Shown: one piece after another, positions 46,561-54,652 of the stretch | Layout of the letters: each line of letters opens with the position of its first letter | How positions within the stretch are numbered: position 1 is the stretch's first letter | Assembly: GCA_929200315.1 (NCBI GenBank) | Contig: CAKMZB010000010.1 | Location: 16,515-80,514, forward strand | Reading direction: 5' to 3' | Source: an uncultured Alphaproteobacteria bacterium | GTDB lineage: Bacteria > Pseudomonadota > Alphaproteobacteria > Rhizobiales > Rhizobiaceae | Length of the DNA: 64,000 nt | Program-made: the position numbers and the translations under genes | Notes under the pieces: generated by a model | Told to the model about the DNA's origin: nothing | Database searches by the model: none | The model's input: the letters and a program-made list of their open reading frames with translations, nothing else

Positions 46561-48248
46561 GCTTCACCGCCCACGCCATTGAACACCCGGTTGCGCAGGA
46601 GGCCGATTACGTCATCGTCGGCTCCGGCTCGGCAGGATCGGTCGTCGCCAACCGCCTGTCCGAAGACGGCAAATATTCTGTTCTCGTCATCGAATATGGC
46701 GGGACGGATTTCGGCCCCTTTATCCAGATGCCGGCTGCTTTGTCCTACCCGATGAACATGGCGCGCTACGATTGGGGTTTTGGCACCCAACCGGAGCCGC
46801 ATTTGGGCAACCGTGTCCTCGCCACCCCGCGCGGCAAGGTGATTGGCGGATCGTCTTCCATTAACGGCATGGTCTATGTGCGCGGCCATGCGCGGGATTT
46901 TGACGGGTGGGAGGAGGATGGCGCGGCCGGCTGGTCCTATGCCGATGTGCAGCCTTATTTCGAGCGCGCTGAAACCAGTCATGGCGGCGCTGATGGTGAG
47001 GGGCGTGGCACGGACGGACCGCTCCATATCAGCCGCGGCAAGCGCGAAAACCCGCTCTTTGGCGCTTTCGTGGAAGCCGGTCATCAGGCTGGGTTCGAAA
47101 CTACGAAAGATTACAATGGCCTGAAGCAGGAAGGCTTCGGCGCGATGGAGCAAACGGTCTGGAAGGGCCGCCGCTGGTCTGCCGCCAACGCCTATCTGCG
47201 CCCGGCTATGAAGCGCCAGAACCTGCGCATGATGAGTGCGCTCGCCCGCCGCATTACTATTGAAGACGGCCGGGCGACGGGCGTTGAAATTTCCCGCGGT
47301 GACCGGGTTGAGCGAGTGGTGGCGAAGAAGGAGGTTATCCTTGCTGCATCCTCCATCAACTCACCGAAATTGCTCATGCTGTCCGGCATTGGCCCGGCGG
47401 AGCACCTGCGCGAAAACGGTATTTCCGTCATTGCGGACCGGCCCGGTGTCGGCGCCAATTTGCAGGACCATCTGGAACTCTACATCCAGCAGGCTTGCAC
47501 CCAGCCGATCACGCTCTATTCAAAGCTCAATCTCTTCTCAAAGGCCCTGATCGGCGCGCAGTGGCTTTTCACCAAGACCGGCGATGGGACGACAAACCAC
47601 TTTGAAAGCGCAGCCTTCGTGCGTTCTGCGCCGGGGATCGACTATCCCGATATTCAATACCACTTCCTGCCCATCGCCATCCGCTATGACGGCAAAGCGG
47701 CGTTGAAGGGGCATGGCTTTCAGGCCCATGTCGGGCCGATGCGCTCCAAGTCTCGCGGTGCTGTACGCCTATCCGGCCCTGATCCGCTCGCCTCGCCTGA
47801 TATCCGCTTCAACTATATGAGCCATGAGGATGACTGGGCGGAATTCCGCCATTGCATCCGCTTAACCCGCGAGATTTTCAGCCAGGCTGCTTTTGACCCG
47901 TTCCGCAGCGAGGAAATTTCCCCCGGCGCGCATGTCACCTCCGATGAGGCGCTCGACGACCATATCCGCCAGCATGTGGAATCAGCCTACCACCCCTGCG
48001 GCACCGCCAAAATGGGCAATCGAAACGACAAAATGGCCGTTGTTGATCCTGAAACCCGCGTCATTGGCGTGGACGGACTGCGGGTTGTCGATACATCGAT
48101 CTTCCCGCGCATCACCAACGGAAATTTGAACGGCCCAGCAATCATGACCGGCGAGAAAGCCTCCGATCATATTTTGGGTCGCGATCCGTTGCCGCGTTCC
48201 AATCTTGAGCCGTGGATCAATCCCAATTGGGCCGTCAGTGACCGCTAA
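46557..48248 (+). CDS. betA: Choline dehydrogenase (GMC oxidoreductase)
   Basis: FAD enzyme of 563 residues that oxidises choline to betaine aldehyde. N-terminal dinucleotide motif [23 protein letters not shown] signatures [20 protein letters not shown] and [19 protein letters not shown]; catalytic His in [13 protein letters not shown]; and the C-terminal [19 protein letters not shown]. The GTG start overlaps the betC stop by 4 bp. Coupling to betC makes choline the likely substrate; other GMC alcohol substrates cannot be excluded. Betaine aldehyde dehydrogenase must be supplied from elsewhere. Confidence 0.9.
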   Translation: MSFTAHAIEHPVAQEADYVIVGSGSAGSVVANRLSEDGKYSVLVIEYGGTDFGPFIQMPAALSYPMNMARYDWGFGTQPEPHLGNRVLATPRGKVIGGSSSINGMVYVRGHARDFDGWEEDGAAGWSYADVQPYFERAETSHGGADGEGRGTDGPLHISRGKRENPLFGAFVEAGHQAGFETTKDYNGLKQEGFGAMEQTVWKGRRWSAANAYLRPAMKRQNLRMMSALARRITIEDGRATGVEISRGDRVERVVAKKEVILAASSINSPKLLMLSGIGPAEHLRENGISVIADRPGVGANLQDHLELYIQQACTQPITLYSKLNLFSKALIGAQWLFTKTGDGTTNHFESAAFVRSAPGIDYPDIQYHFLPIAIRYDGKAALKGHGFQAHVGPMRSKSRGAVRLSGPDPLASPDIRFNYMSHEDDWAEFRHCIRLTREIFSQAAFDPFRSEEISPGAHVTSDEALDDHIRQHVESAYHPCGTAKMGNRNDKMAVVDPETRVIGVDGLRVVDTSIFPRITNGNLNGPAIMTGEKASDHILGRDPLPRSNLEPWINPNWAVSDR

Positions 48249-48288
48249 TTTACTTGGGTTCTCGACCATCAATGTGTAGGGCAAAGCC

Positions 48289-50559
48289 ATGAACTGGTCT
48301 CTCGGCTTCGGTCTGGAACGTCTGGGCCTCGCCGTGCTGCGAGTGCCGCGTCTCGCGACCCTTTTTATCGTGCTGGCGCTGGCCGTCTGCGCGTGGCTGA
48401 TCCCGTCGCTGAAATTCGAGGGCGATCTCACGCAGACCGTGGATCAGACAAGCGAAGCTTTCGCAATCTACCAAGAGCGCCAGGAGCGTTTTGCGGAGAC
48501 GGCAAATTCTGTTGCTGTGGTGCTGAAGGGGGACAACCTCTTTACGGCTGAAGCCTTCGAGGCTGCGCGCAATTTGCAGCTTGATCTGTCGCTGGAAGAC
48601 GGTGTCCGCAGCATCTTCTCCGTTTTTTCCCTGGCTGATGCTGCTGAGGCTATAGGGCAGAGCGAGGCGGGTCTGCCGACTGACTTTACTGAACCCGGTG
48701 CAACGGCGCCGCGTGAGGCGATTGCTGCACTGCTTGAAGACGTTCCTGCTGCTGGTGCTTTGGTTGCACCGGATGCCAACGCCATGCTGCTGCTGGTGGA
48801 TGTGGAGGGGCTTGAAGTGCTCGGCCACAGTGAATTGACGCAGCGCCTGCGGGAGTTTGAGACGCTGGTTACAGAGCTTGGGCCGGACAATCTCAGCTAC
48901 GATTTTGCAGGCCGCTTCCACCTGCGCACGGGCATTACCGATGCCATCATAGCCGATCAATCCAAGTTGACGGTGCTTGCCATGGTGGTGGGTGCTGTTG
49001 TCGCCTGGCTGCTCTTTGGCACATGGCGCGCAGCCTTCGTCTGCACACTCGCACCGGCCTGTGCCGTGGTCTGGACGCTCGGCATTTTTGCCGCGACCGG
49101 CACGCCCATCGACGTGCTCTCAACGGCTTTGCCGACACTCGCGCTTATCATCACTTTTGCCGATACGGTGGTGATTTATTTCCGCTGGCAGACGCTCGAC
49201 ACGCGCGATGCGACGGATCGGGTGGGGAACCTGCGCCGTGCCATTAAGGAAATTGGCCCGGCCTCGTCCCTTACGTCCATCACCACCGGATTGGCTTTTG
49301 CCTCCTTTGCGCTCGCCAGCAGCAATGCGATGGATCAATTCGCCATGTTTGGTGTGATTTGCGTGGCCTTTGCCTATTTCGCGCTGATGACAGCAATGCC
49401 CGTGATGACCTGGTGGACGCTGCAATTTGCCCCCGGCAAGCGCACATCCGGCGCCCCGCGGGTGGGAACGGAGGGGCCGCGCCTGGCGCTCCTCGTTACC
49501 CTCGCGCCGCGGGCAACGGTGGCCATAGCCGTGCTGCTCGTAGCCGGGCTCGGCTGGGTCCACACCCAATTGAAACCCTCGTATGAAGTGCGCAATTTCC
49601 TTCCCTATGATTCCAGCATCCGCGTGTCGGAAGGCTTCGTGGATGAGGCCTTTGGCGGCACGAGCCAGGTCTTTGCTGTGGTAGCGGCGGCTGAAGGTGG
49701 CCCGTTCAGCGCTGAGAGCATCGTGCGTCTTGAGGAGGTGCAAGACGCGATGGCGGCCGGTTTTGGAGCCGAGCGCACCATTTCCATCGCCAGCGCCGAC
49801 CGCGACCCCGCGGTGCTGGAGGATGCGCTTGCTCAGGCGTCAGAGGAATTGCGCAACCGCTTCCTCTCCCAGGACGGGGAATTGCTTCAGGTAACATCCG
49901 GCGCGAGTGCTGCCGAAAACACCGCCATTGCGGGGCAACGTCTTGCGGCAGTGCGGGAGAAAATTTCTGATCTACCCTATGCCGAAGACGTGACGATCAC
50001 CGGGCTTAGTGTCTTGCTCGCCGACGAATTCCCAAAGTTGATTGGTGAATTGCGCTTTGGCCTCATCGCCTCCGTCATTTTGGTCATCGCATCAGTAGCG
50101 CTTGCCACGCGGTCGCTGGCCCTGGCCGCGGCCTGCGTCATTCCCAACATCCTGCCAGTGCTTTTTACCCAAGGGGTGATCTGGGCGATCGGCGGCAATC
50201 TGTCGCTCACCAGTGTTGTGGCTCTCACTATCGGTTTTGGCATTTCCATCGACAATTCTGTCCACGTCATCAACGCCTATCGAACGACGGAAGGGTCGCG
50301 GGAAACGCTCGTCGGGGATGTGCGCGCGGCTTTGTCTGAAGTTGCGCCTGCGCTCTTTTCCGGCACGGCGATTTTGTGTGTTGCGCTGACGATCACGCTC
50401 TTTTCGGCCATGCCCGCCATCGCTCAGCTTGGCGGGCTCTTGATTGGTACGCTGGCGGCGGCTTTGATTTCCAACATCGCAGTGTTGCCTTCAGCGATGA
50501 TCCTGATCCTTGGAACCCGTGACCGGGTGAAGCGCTCTAAAGAAGGAGCTGTGGTGTAA
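48289..50559 (+). CDS. RND/MMPL-family exporter
   Basis: Membrane protein of 756 residues with the two-fold MMPL/sterol-sensing layout: TM1 about 22-40 (LATLFIVLALAVCAWL), a periplasmic domain about 45-215, five helices about 225-390, TM7 about 410-425, a second periplasmic domain about 430-590, and five final helices with the proton-relay-type LTIGFGISIDNSVHVINAYR. It differs from drug RND pumps in lacking an adaptor gene. Relatives export lipids, hopanoids or polyketide-like compounds. It follows betA by 40 bp in the same direction but has no functional link to choline that I can see. Confidence 0.83.
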   Translation: MNWSLGFGLERLGLAVLRVPRLATLFIVLALAVCAWLIPSLKFEGDLTQTVDQTSEAFAIYQERQERFAETANSVAVVLKGDNLFTAEAFEAARNLQLDLSLEDGVRSIFSVFSLADAAEAIGQSEAGLPTDFTEPGATAPREAIAALLEDVPAAGALVAPDANAMLLLVDVEGLEVLGHSELTQRLREFETLVTELGPDNLSYDFAGRFHLRTGITDAIIADQSKLTVLAMVVGAVVAWLLFGTWRAAFVCTLAPACAVVWTLGIFAATGTPIDVLSTALPTLALIITFADTVVIYFRWQTLDTRDATDRVGNLRRAIKEIGPASSLTSITTGLAFASFALASSNAMDQFAMFGVICVAFAYFALMTAMPVMTWWTLQFAPGKRTSGAPRVGTEGPRLALLVTLAPRATVAIAVLLVAGLGWVHTQLKPSYEVRNFLPYDSSIRVSEGFVDEAFGGTSQVFAVVAAAEGGPFSAESIVRLEEVQDAMAAGFGAERTISIASADRDPAVLEDALAQASEELRNRFLSQDGELLQVTSGASAAENTAIAGQRLAAVREKISDLPYAEDVTITGLSVLLADEFPKLIGELRFGLIASVILVIASVALATRSLALAAACVIPNILPVLFTQGVIWAIGGNLSLTSVVALTIGFGISIDNSVHVINAYRTTEGSRETLVGDVRAALSEVAPALFSGTAILCVALTITLFSAMPAIAQLGGLLIGTLAAALISNIAVLPSAMILILGTRDRVKRSKEGAVV

Positions 50560-50636
50560 CAGGCAGTTCAGTTGCCGTTCAGGCAGAACCGCTTAAGACC
50601 ATCGCAACTGCCGCATTCGACCCAGTGGAGACCTTC

Positions 50637-51128
50637 ATGCGCCTTGCCGCACTTGCTCTTACATCCCTTGCTCTGCTGGCGGCCCCCGCACATGCGGGTG
50701 CGCCGGAGACGTTTCTGGAAGGCGTCAACGGTAAGTGGCGCGGGGGCGGTACGCTTTCTGTTGGGGAAGGGGAGAAGCAGACCAAGGTGCGCTGTTCTTT
50801 GCGCAATGAGATGGACGGCGAGGCGCTGATGCTCATCGGCCGCTGCGCCTCCTCTGCTGGCACACGCCCCCTGCGCGGCGAACTTGCGCCGAACGGTTCC
50901 GACATCACCGCAAGTTCGCTGAAACTGCCGGGTGTCGGCACATTGCGCGATCCGTCAGCGAGTCTTTCTGGCGACACGCTCACCATTTCCGGCACGCTGC
51001 GCGATGGCGGTAAGAGCGTACCCGTGCGCAACACGATCACGCGCTCTGACACACAATTGACGCTGTCCATTTCTGCTGAGGAAGATGGCGCCTGGGCCGA
51101 CCGCGGGACGATCGTTTTCAACCGCTAG
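50637..51128 (+). CDS. Secreted beta-rich protein, unknown function
   Basis: A 163-residue protein with a signal peptide (MRLAALALTSLALLAAPAHA). The mature part is beta-rich with repeated G/T/S strands: FLEGVNGKWRGGGTLSVGEG, RCSLRNEMDGEALMLIGRC with a likely Cys-Cys disulfide, and LSGDTLTISGTLRDGGKS. It fits the general picture of a periplasmic lipocalin- or DUF-type barrel but I do not recognise a family. GGAG is 8 bp before the ATG at 50637. It follows the MMPL exporter gene by 77 bp, so it could be a periplasmic partner of that exporter. Confidence 0.7.
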   Translation: MRLAALALTSLALLAAPAHAGAPETFLEGVNGKWRGGGTLSVGEGEKQTKVRCSLRNEMDGEALMLIGRCASSAGTRPLRGELAPNGSDITASSLKLPGVGTLRDPSASLSGDTLTISGTLRDGGKSVPVRNTITRSDTQLTLSISAEEDGAWADRGTIVFNR

Positions 51129-51239
51129 GCTCTGACTGCGCTCACGCTGTCGGCCTTGCGGCCTTCGCTGCGCGGGCGCGGCAAATGGTTGCCGGGCCGC
51201 CGCTTGGCGGCCTCGCGTTTCGCGCCAAGCGCAAACGCT

Positions 51240-52238
51240 CTACGCTGTTCCTTTTTGGTTTTTACGGCCTTTCGCGGAGCGGGCGATCTGCGCCTGCCGG
51301 GCGGCGCGCTTGCGGGCGCGTTCCACTTTCAAATCTGCCGCCAGATGGTCCCGCCCGGCTTTACGCTGGCGTTCGATCTGCTCCTGCCGGTTTTCAAACC
51401 GCGCCCGTTGCTCGGCGGTTTGCGTTTTTGCGCAATAGGGGCAGGCAATACCGGGTTCGTAGAGCGGGCTTTGCTGTTCGGCCGGTGTGAGTGGCATCTT
51501 GCAGGCGTGGCAGAGGATATCGTCGCCCACCTCCAGCCCGTGACCGACCGACACGCGCCCGTCAAAAACAAAGCACCGCCCGTCAAACCGGCTCTCTTCG
51601 GGCGGAACATCCTCCAGATATTTCAGGATGCCGCCTTTCAGGTGATGCACTTTGGTGAAGCCCCGCGCCTTCAGCAGCGCGGTTGATTTTTCGCAGCGAA
51701 TGCCACCGGTGCAGAACATCGCAATTGGCGTGTCTTTGGGCACGTCGAGTTGCTCATCTGCCCATTGCGGAAAGTCGCCGAAGGCTTCTGTCTTCGGATC
51801 AAGCGCGCCTTTAAATGTGCCAAGCCGCACCTCGTAGTCGTTGCGGGTGTCAACGACGATTGTTTCCGGCGCGTCGATCAAGGTGTTCCAATCTTGCGGC
51901 TTTACATAGGTGCCGGCATTTTTCGCCGGGTCGAGGTCGCCTGCGCCGAGAGTGACGATCTCGCGCTTCAGCCGCACTTTCAGCCGCGGGAAGGGCGCGT
52001 CTTCGGCTGTGGAATATTTCACCTCCAAGGGCACGATGCCGGGCACCTCCTCCAACCGCTCCACCATGGCGGCGATGGCACTTTTGTTGCCAGACAGCGT
52101 GCCGTTGATTCCCTCAGGCGCCACCAGCAATGTACCTTTCACGCCAAGCTTGGAGAGGTCATCTGCCAACTCGTCGCGCAAGGCTGGCGCGTCGGTGATT
52201 GTTGCAAAGCGGTAGAGGGCGGCGATGTGGTGCGCCAT
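51240..52238 (-). CDS. trhO: tRNA uridine(34) hydroxylase (rhodanese-like)
   Basis: A 332-residue enzyme of the TrhO/YceA family that hydroxylates U34 of tRNAs in an oxygen-dependent way. N-terminal acylphosphatase-like domain (LYRFATITDAPALRDEL, GTLLVAPEGINGTLSG); rhodanese domain about 110-215 with DTRNDYEVRLGTF and the active loop FCTGGIRCEKS (Cys176); C-terminal Zn-binding-like segment with CHACK and CPYC pairs and a basic tail. Its last about 50 residues are unusually Arg/Lys/Gln-rich. Single gene, divergent from the aminotransferase. Confidence 0.93.
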   Translation of the reverse strand: MAHHIAALYRFATITDAPALRDELADDLSKLGVKGTLLVAPEGINGTLSGNKSAIAAMVERLEEVPGIVPLEVKYSTAEDAPFPRLKVRLKREIVTLGAGDLDPAKNAGTYVKPQDWNTLIDAPETIVVDTRNDYEVRLGTFKGALDPKTEAFGDFPQWADEQLDVPKDTPIAMFCTGGIRCEKSTALLKARGFTKVHHLKGGILKYLEDVPPEESRFDGRCFVFDGRVSVGHGLEVGDDILCHACKMPLTPAEQQSPLYEPGIACPYCAKTQTAEQRARFENRQEQIERQRKAGRDHLAADLKVERARKRAARQAQIARSAKGRKNQKGTA

Positions 52239-52337
52239 GAGGCGGGTCCGGCGTTTTTTAAGGCGTACGGCTTCTTAGACCGGTCGGGCGCAGAAATTAA
52301 GACTTGGAGCGTGCGCGACTGTGCTTTTAGGTTGCAG

Positions 52338-53474
52338 GTGAACGCCAACCCAATCCAGGCAGACATGCCCCGCTATACCGCAACCGTCGATGGACTGCCC
52401 TCCACCGTGCCTTTTGTAGGCCCGGAAACGCAGGAGCGCGCCCGCGGCAGCACCTTCACCGCCAGACTTGGCGCCAATGAGAGTGTTTTTGGCCCCTCGC
52501 CGAAAGCCATCGAGGCAATCAGCGCCGCCGCACGGGGCGTCTGGAAATATGCGGACCCTGAAAATTTTGAATTGAAATCCGCGCTTGCCGAACATCACAG
52601 AGTCGGCATGGAGAACATCGTCGTTGGCGAGGGGATTGATGGATTGCTGGGCACTTTGGTGCGGCTTTTTGTGGAGCCAGGCACTCCGATCGTCACGTCG
52701 GATGGGGCCTATCCCACTTTCAATTACCACGTCGCGGCAAGCGGCGGAGCTCTGACGAAAGTGCCCTACAAGGACGATCACGAAGACCTCGACGCCCTGG
52801 CTGAGGCGGTTCGCGCGACTGGCGCGCCGCTTGTCTACCTCTCCAATCCCGATAATCCGATGGGGAGCTGGTGGGACGCGGGGGCCGTAAACGCCTTTCT
52901 CGACAAGGTGCCGGCCGACACTGTGGTCTGCCTGGACGAGGCCTATTGCGACTTCGCGCCGGACGGTGCGGTGCCGGATCTTGATATGGCCCGCAAAAAT
53001 GTCATTCGTATGCGCACCTTCTCCAAAGGTTATGGCATGGCTGGTTTGCGCATCGGTTACGGCCTTGCTCACCACGATCTGGCGAAGGCCTTTGACAAGA
53101 TACGCAACCATTTCGGCGTCAACCGCATCGCCCAGGCTGCGGCTCTGGCGGCGCTGGAGGACCAGCCTTACCTCGCCTTCGTCACCACCAAGGTTGCCGC
53201 CGCCAAGGAGGGGATCGCTGCCATCGCTCGCGCCAACGGTCTGGACCCACTGCCGAGTGCGACAAATTTCGTGACCGTTGATTGCGGCGCAACTGATGCT
53301 TTGGCGCGAGCGGTAGTTGAGGAATTGGGCAAAGAAGGTGTCTTCATTCGCATGCCATTTGCCGCCCCGGGGAGCCGCTGCATTCGCATCTCTGCCGGGC
53401 GCCGCTCGGATCTTGACGCTCTGGACCGTGCGCTGCCGGGGGCATTGGAGCGGGCGAAGGCAGGAGTGGTTTGA
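52338..53474 (+). CDS. Histidinol-phosphate-aminotransferase-like PLP enzyme
   Basis: Fold-type I aminotransferase of 378 residues. The start is a GTG at 52338 (MNANPIQADMPRY...), which gives the N-terminus I recall for homologues; an ATG at 52365 is the alternative. Landmarks: RLGANESVFGPSPKAIEAI, SDGAYPTFNYHVAASGG, LSNPDNPMGSWW, LDEAYCDFAP, and Schiff-base Lys230 in MRTFSKGYGMAGLRIGYG; the Arg in RCIRISAGRR binds the carboxylate. It may act in histidine or aromatic amino-acid synthesis, but it groups with non-HisC paralogues. Its last about 80 codons are present a second time downstream (54312-54545), and the STING-like gene starts inside its stop codon. Confidence 0.87.
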   Translation: MNANPIQADMPRYTATVDGLPSTVPFVGPETQERARGSTFTARLGANESVFGPSPKAIEAISAAARGVWKYADPENFELKSALAEHHRVGMENIVVGEGIDGLLGTLVRLFVEPGTPIVTSDGAYPTFNYHVAASGGALTKVPYKDDHEDLDALAEAVRATGAPLVYLSNPDNPMGSWWDAGAVNAFLDKVPADTVVCLDEAYCDFAPDGAVPDLDMARKNVIRMRTFSKGYGMAGLRIGYGLAHHDLAKAFDKIRNHFGVNRIAQAAALAALEDQPYLAFVTTKVAAAKEGIAAIARANGLDPLPSATNFVTVDCGATDALARAVVEELGKEGVFIRMPFAAPGSRCIRISAGRRSDLDALDRALPGALERAKAGVV

Positions 53475-54292
53475 TGAGCTTCCTCCGTCGCGCTCCACTG
53501 CGTTGGATTGCCGTGTTGGTGCTCAGCGTGCTCACGCTGATCATCGTCCTTTTACTGACACTGGTCGCCGACCAGAACGTGCAACTGCAAAGCGCCGCGT
53601 GGCTGCGCGGATTGCTCGCAAATGCCGGCACGCTGGAATTTGCAAACGAAGCTGGCGGATTGCTCACAAACGACGTGGTTTCAGGCGTTACGATTGCAGT
53701 CTTCTCGTCGCTTATCACCCTGTCGCTGATCTACATCTACAAGGTGCCGGATATGCGGCGGATCAGCATCCAGATCCTCGCGGCAGGCTACTACGAGAAC
53801 TTTCTCCATAGGGTCATTCAGAAGGTTTACGAAGAGGTCGGCGACTTCCAAAACAACGTGCTGATCGTCCTGCCTGGCTTTGCCCTGGTGGAGAACAAGA
53901 CGATTTACTGGAAGAGTTTTCACGCAATTGCTGTCAACAAAGGCTTTGAATTCGTTCAGGAAACCACGGACGCCGATTTTGGCCGCAACATCTTTGCGGT
54001 ACAGAAGGCGGAGGTCGGGCGGATGCCGATCTTTATCGACATGCCGACCACGCTCACCAACTTAAAAAAGATCATCGAGTTGGAAGAACATTCCCCGGTT
54101 GGTCGGATCAGCCAACGTGGAAGTATCAAGCGGCGCTTCTATCACTTGCGCGACCAATTCGAGGAGGAGTTGCGCCAATATGTGACGGAGCACGATTGGG
54201 GCAATGTGCGGTTCATTGAGGGCCGTTCGCTTAAAGCGTTTAATGCGGAGTTAGAGAAGATTTTCTCCGAGTTGGAAGATGCGGGGGACTGA
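53474..54292 (+). CDS. TM-STING-like protein: two membrane helices plus a prokaryotic STING receptor domain
   Basis: A 272-residue protein. Two membrane helices (about 11-32 and 68-90) precede a soluble domain about 95-265 that I recognise as prokaryotic STING-like: AAGYYENFLHRVIQKV (the Asn109-Phe110 ligand-stacking position), a central VLIVLPGF strand, FGRNIFAVQ with Arg171, and FIDMPTTLTNLKKII with Asp189 and Thr192/193, then a helix ending in VRFIEG. In bacterial STINGs the matching Asn-Phe, Arg and Asp-Met-Pro-Thr-Thr segments bind 3',3'-c-di-GMP. TM-STINGs act as CBASS effectors that damage the inner membrane when a CD-NTase signals infection. No CD-NTase gene is in the window. The ATG overlaps the aminotransferase stop by one base. 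Fold assignment is by eye. Confidence 0.72.
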   Translation: MSFLRRAPLRWIAVLVLSVLTLIIVLLLTLVADQNVQLQSAAWLRGLLANAGTLEFANEAGGLLTNDVVSGVTIAVFSSLITLSLIYIYKVPDMRRISIQILAAGYYENFLHRVIQKVYEEVGDFQNNVLIVLPGFALVENKTIYWKSFHAIAVNKGFEFVQETTDADFGRNIFAVQKAEVGRMPIFIDMPTTLTNLKKIIELEEHSPVGRISQRGSIKRRFYHLRDQFEEELRQYVTEHDWGNVRFIEGRSLKAFNAELEKIFSELEDAGD

Positions 54293-54311
54293 GCGAAAAA
54301 ATTCTGTGACA

Positions 54312-54545
54312 GCCACCAAGGAGGGGATCGCCGCTATCGCCCGCGCCAACGGTCTGGACCCTCTGCCGAGCGCGACGAATTTTGTGACGATTGATTGTGG
54401 TGGAACTGACACTTTGGCGCGTGCAGTGGTGGAAGAATTGGGCAGGGAAGGGGTCTTCATTTGTATGCCATTTGCCGCCACGGGAAACCGCTGCGTCCGC
54501 ATCTCTGCCGGGCGCCGCTCGGGCCTTGACGCGCTGGCGGGCTGA
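54312..54545 (+). pseudogene. Duplicated 3' end of the aminotransferase gene
   Basis: Reads in frame as ATKEGIAAIARANGLDPLPS and on to RISAGRRSGLDALAG, matching the intact gene's 53198-53430 with roughly 30 base differences in about 225 by eye. It has no 5' part, no start and an earlier stop, so it is a remnant. It lies 19 bp after the STING-like gene; the two copies bracket that gene. Confidence 0.9.
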
Positions 54546-54652
54546 GGCTGGATGATCGGCTGATAGATTGTTTCTACGGCAATTCCCATCCGCCGTTGCG
54601 CTCGTCGATAAGCCGCTCTAGTTAGGCGGTCGACTGGGTTTTGAACCCATAA

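Noticed and set aside
54546..54652. tRNA gene as an integration site beside the remnant
   Set aside because: A tRNA-like phrase occurs, but no cloverleaf can be folded.
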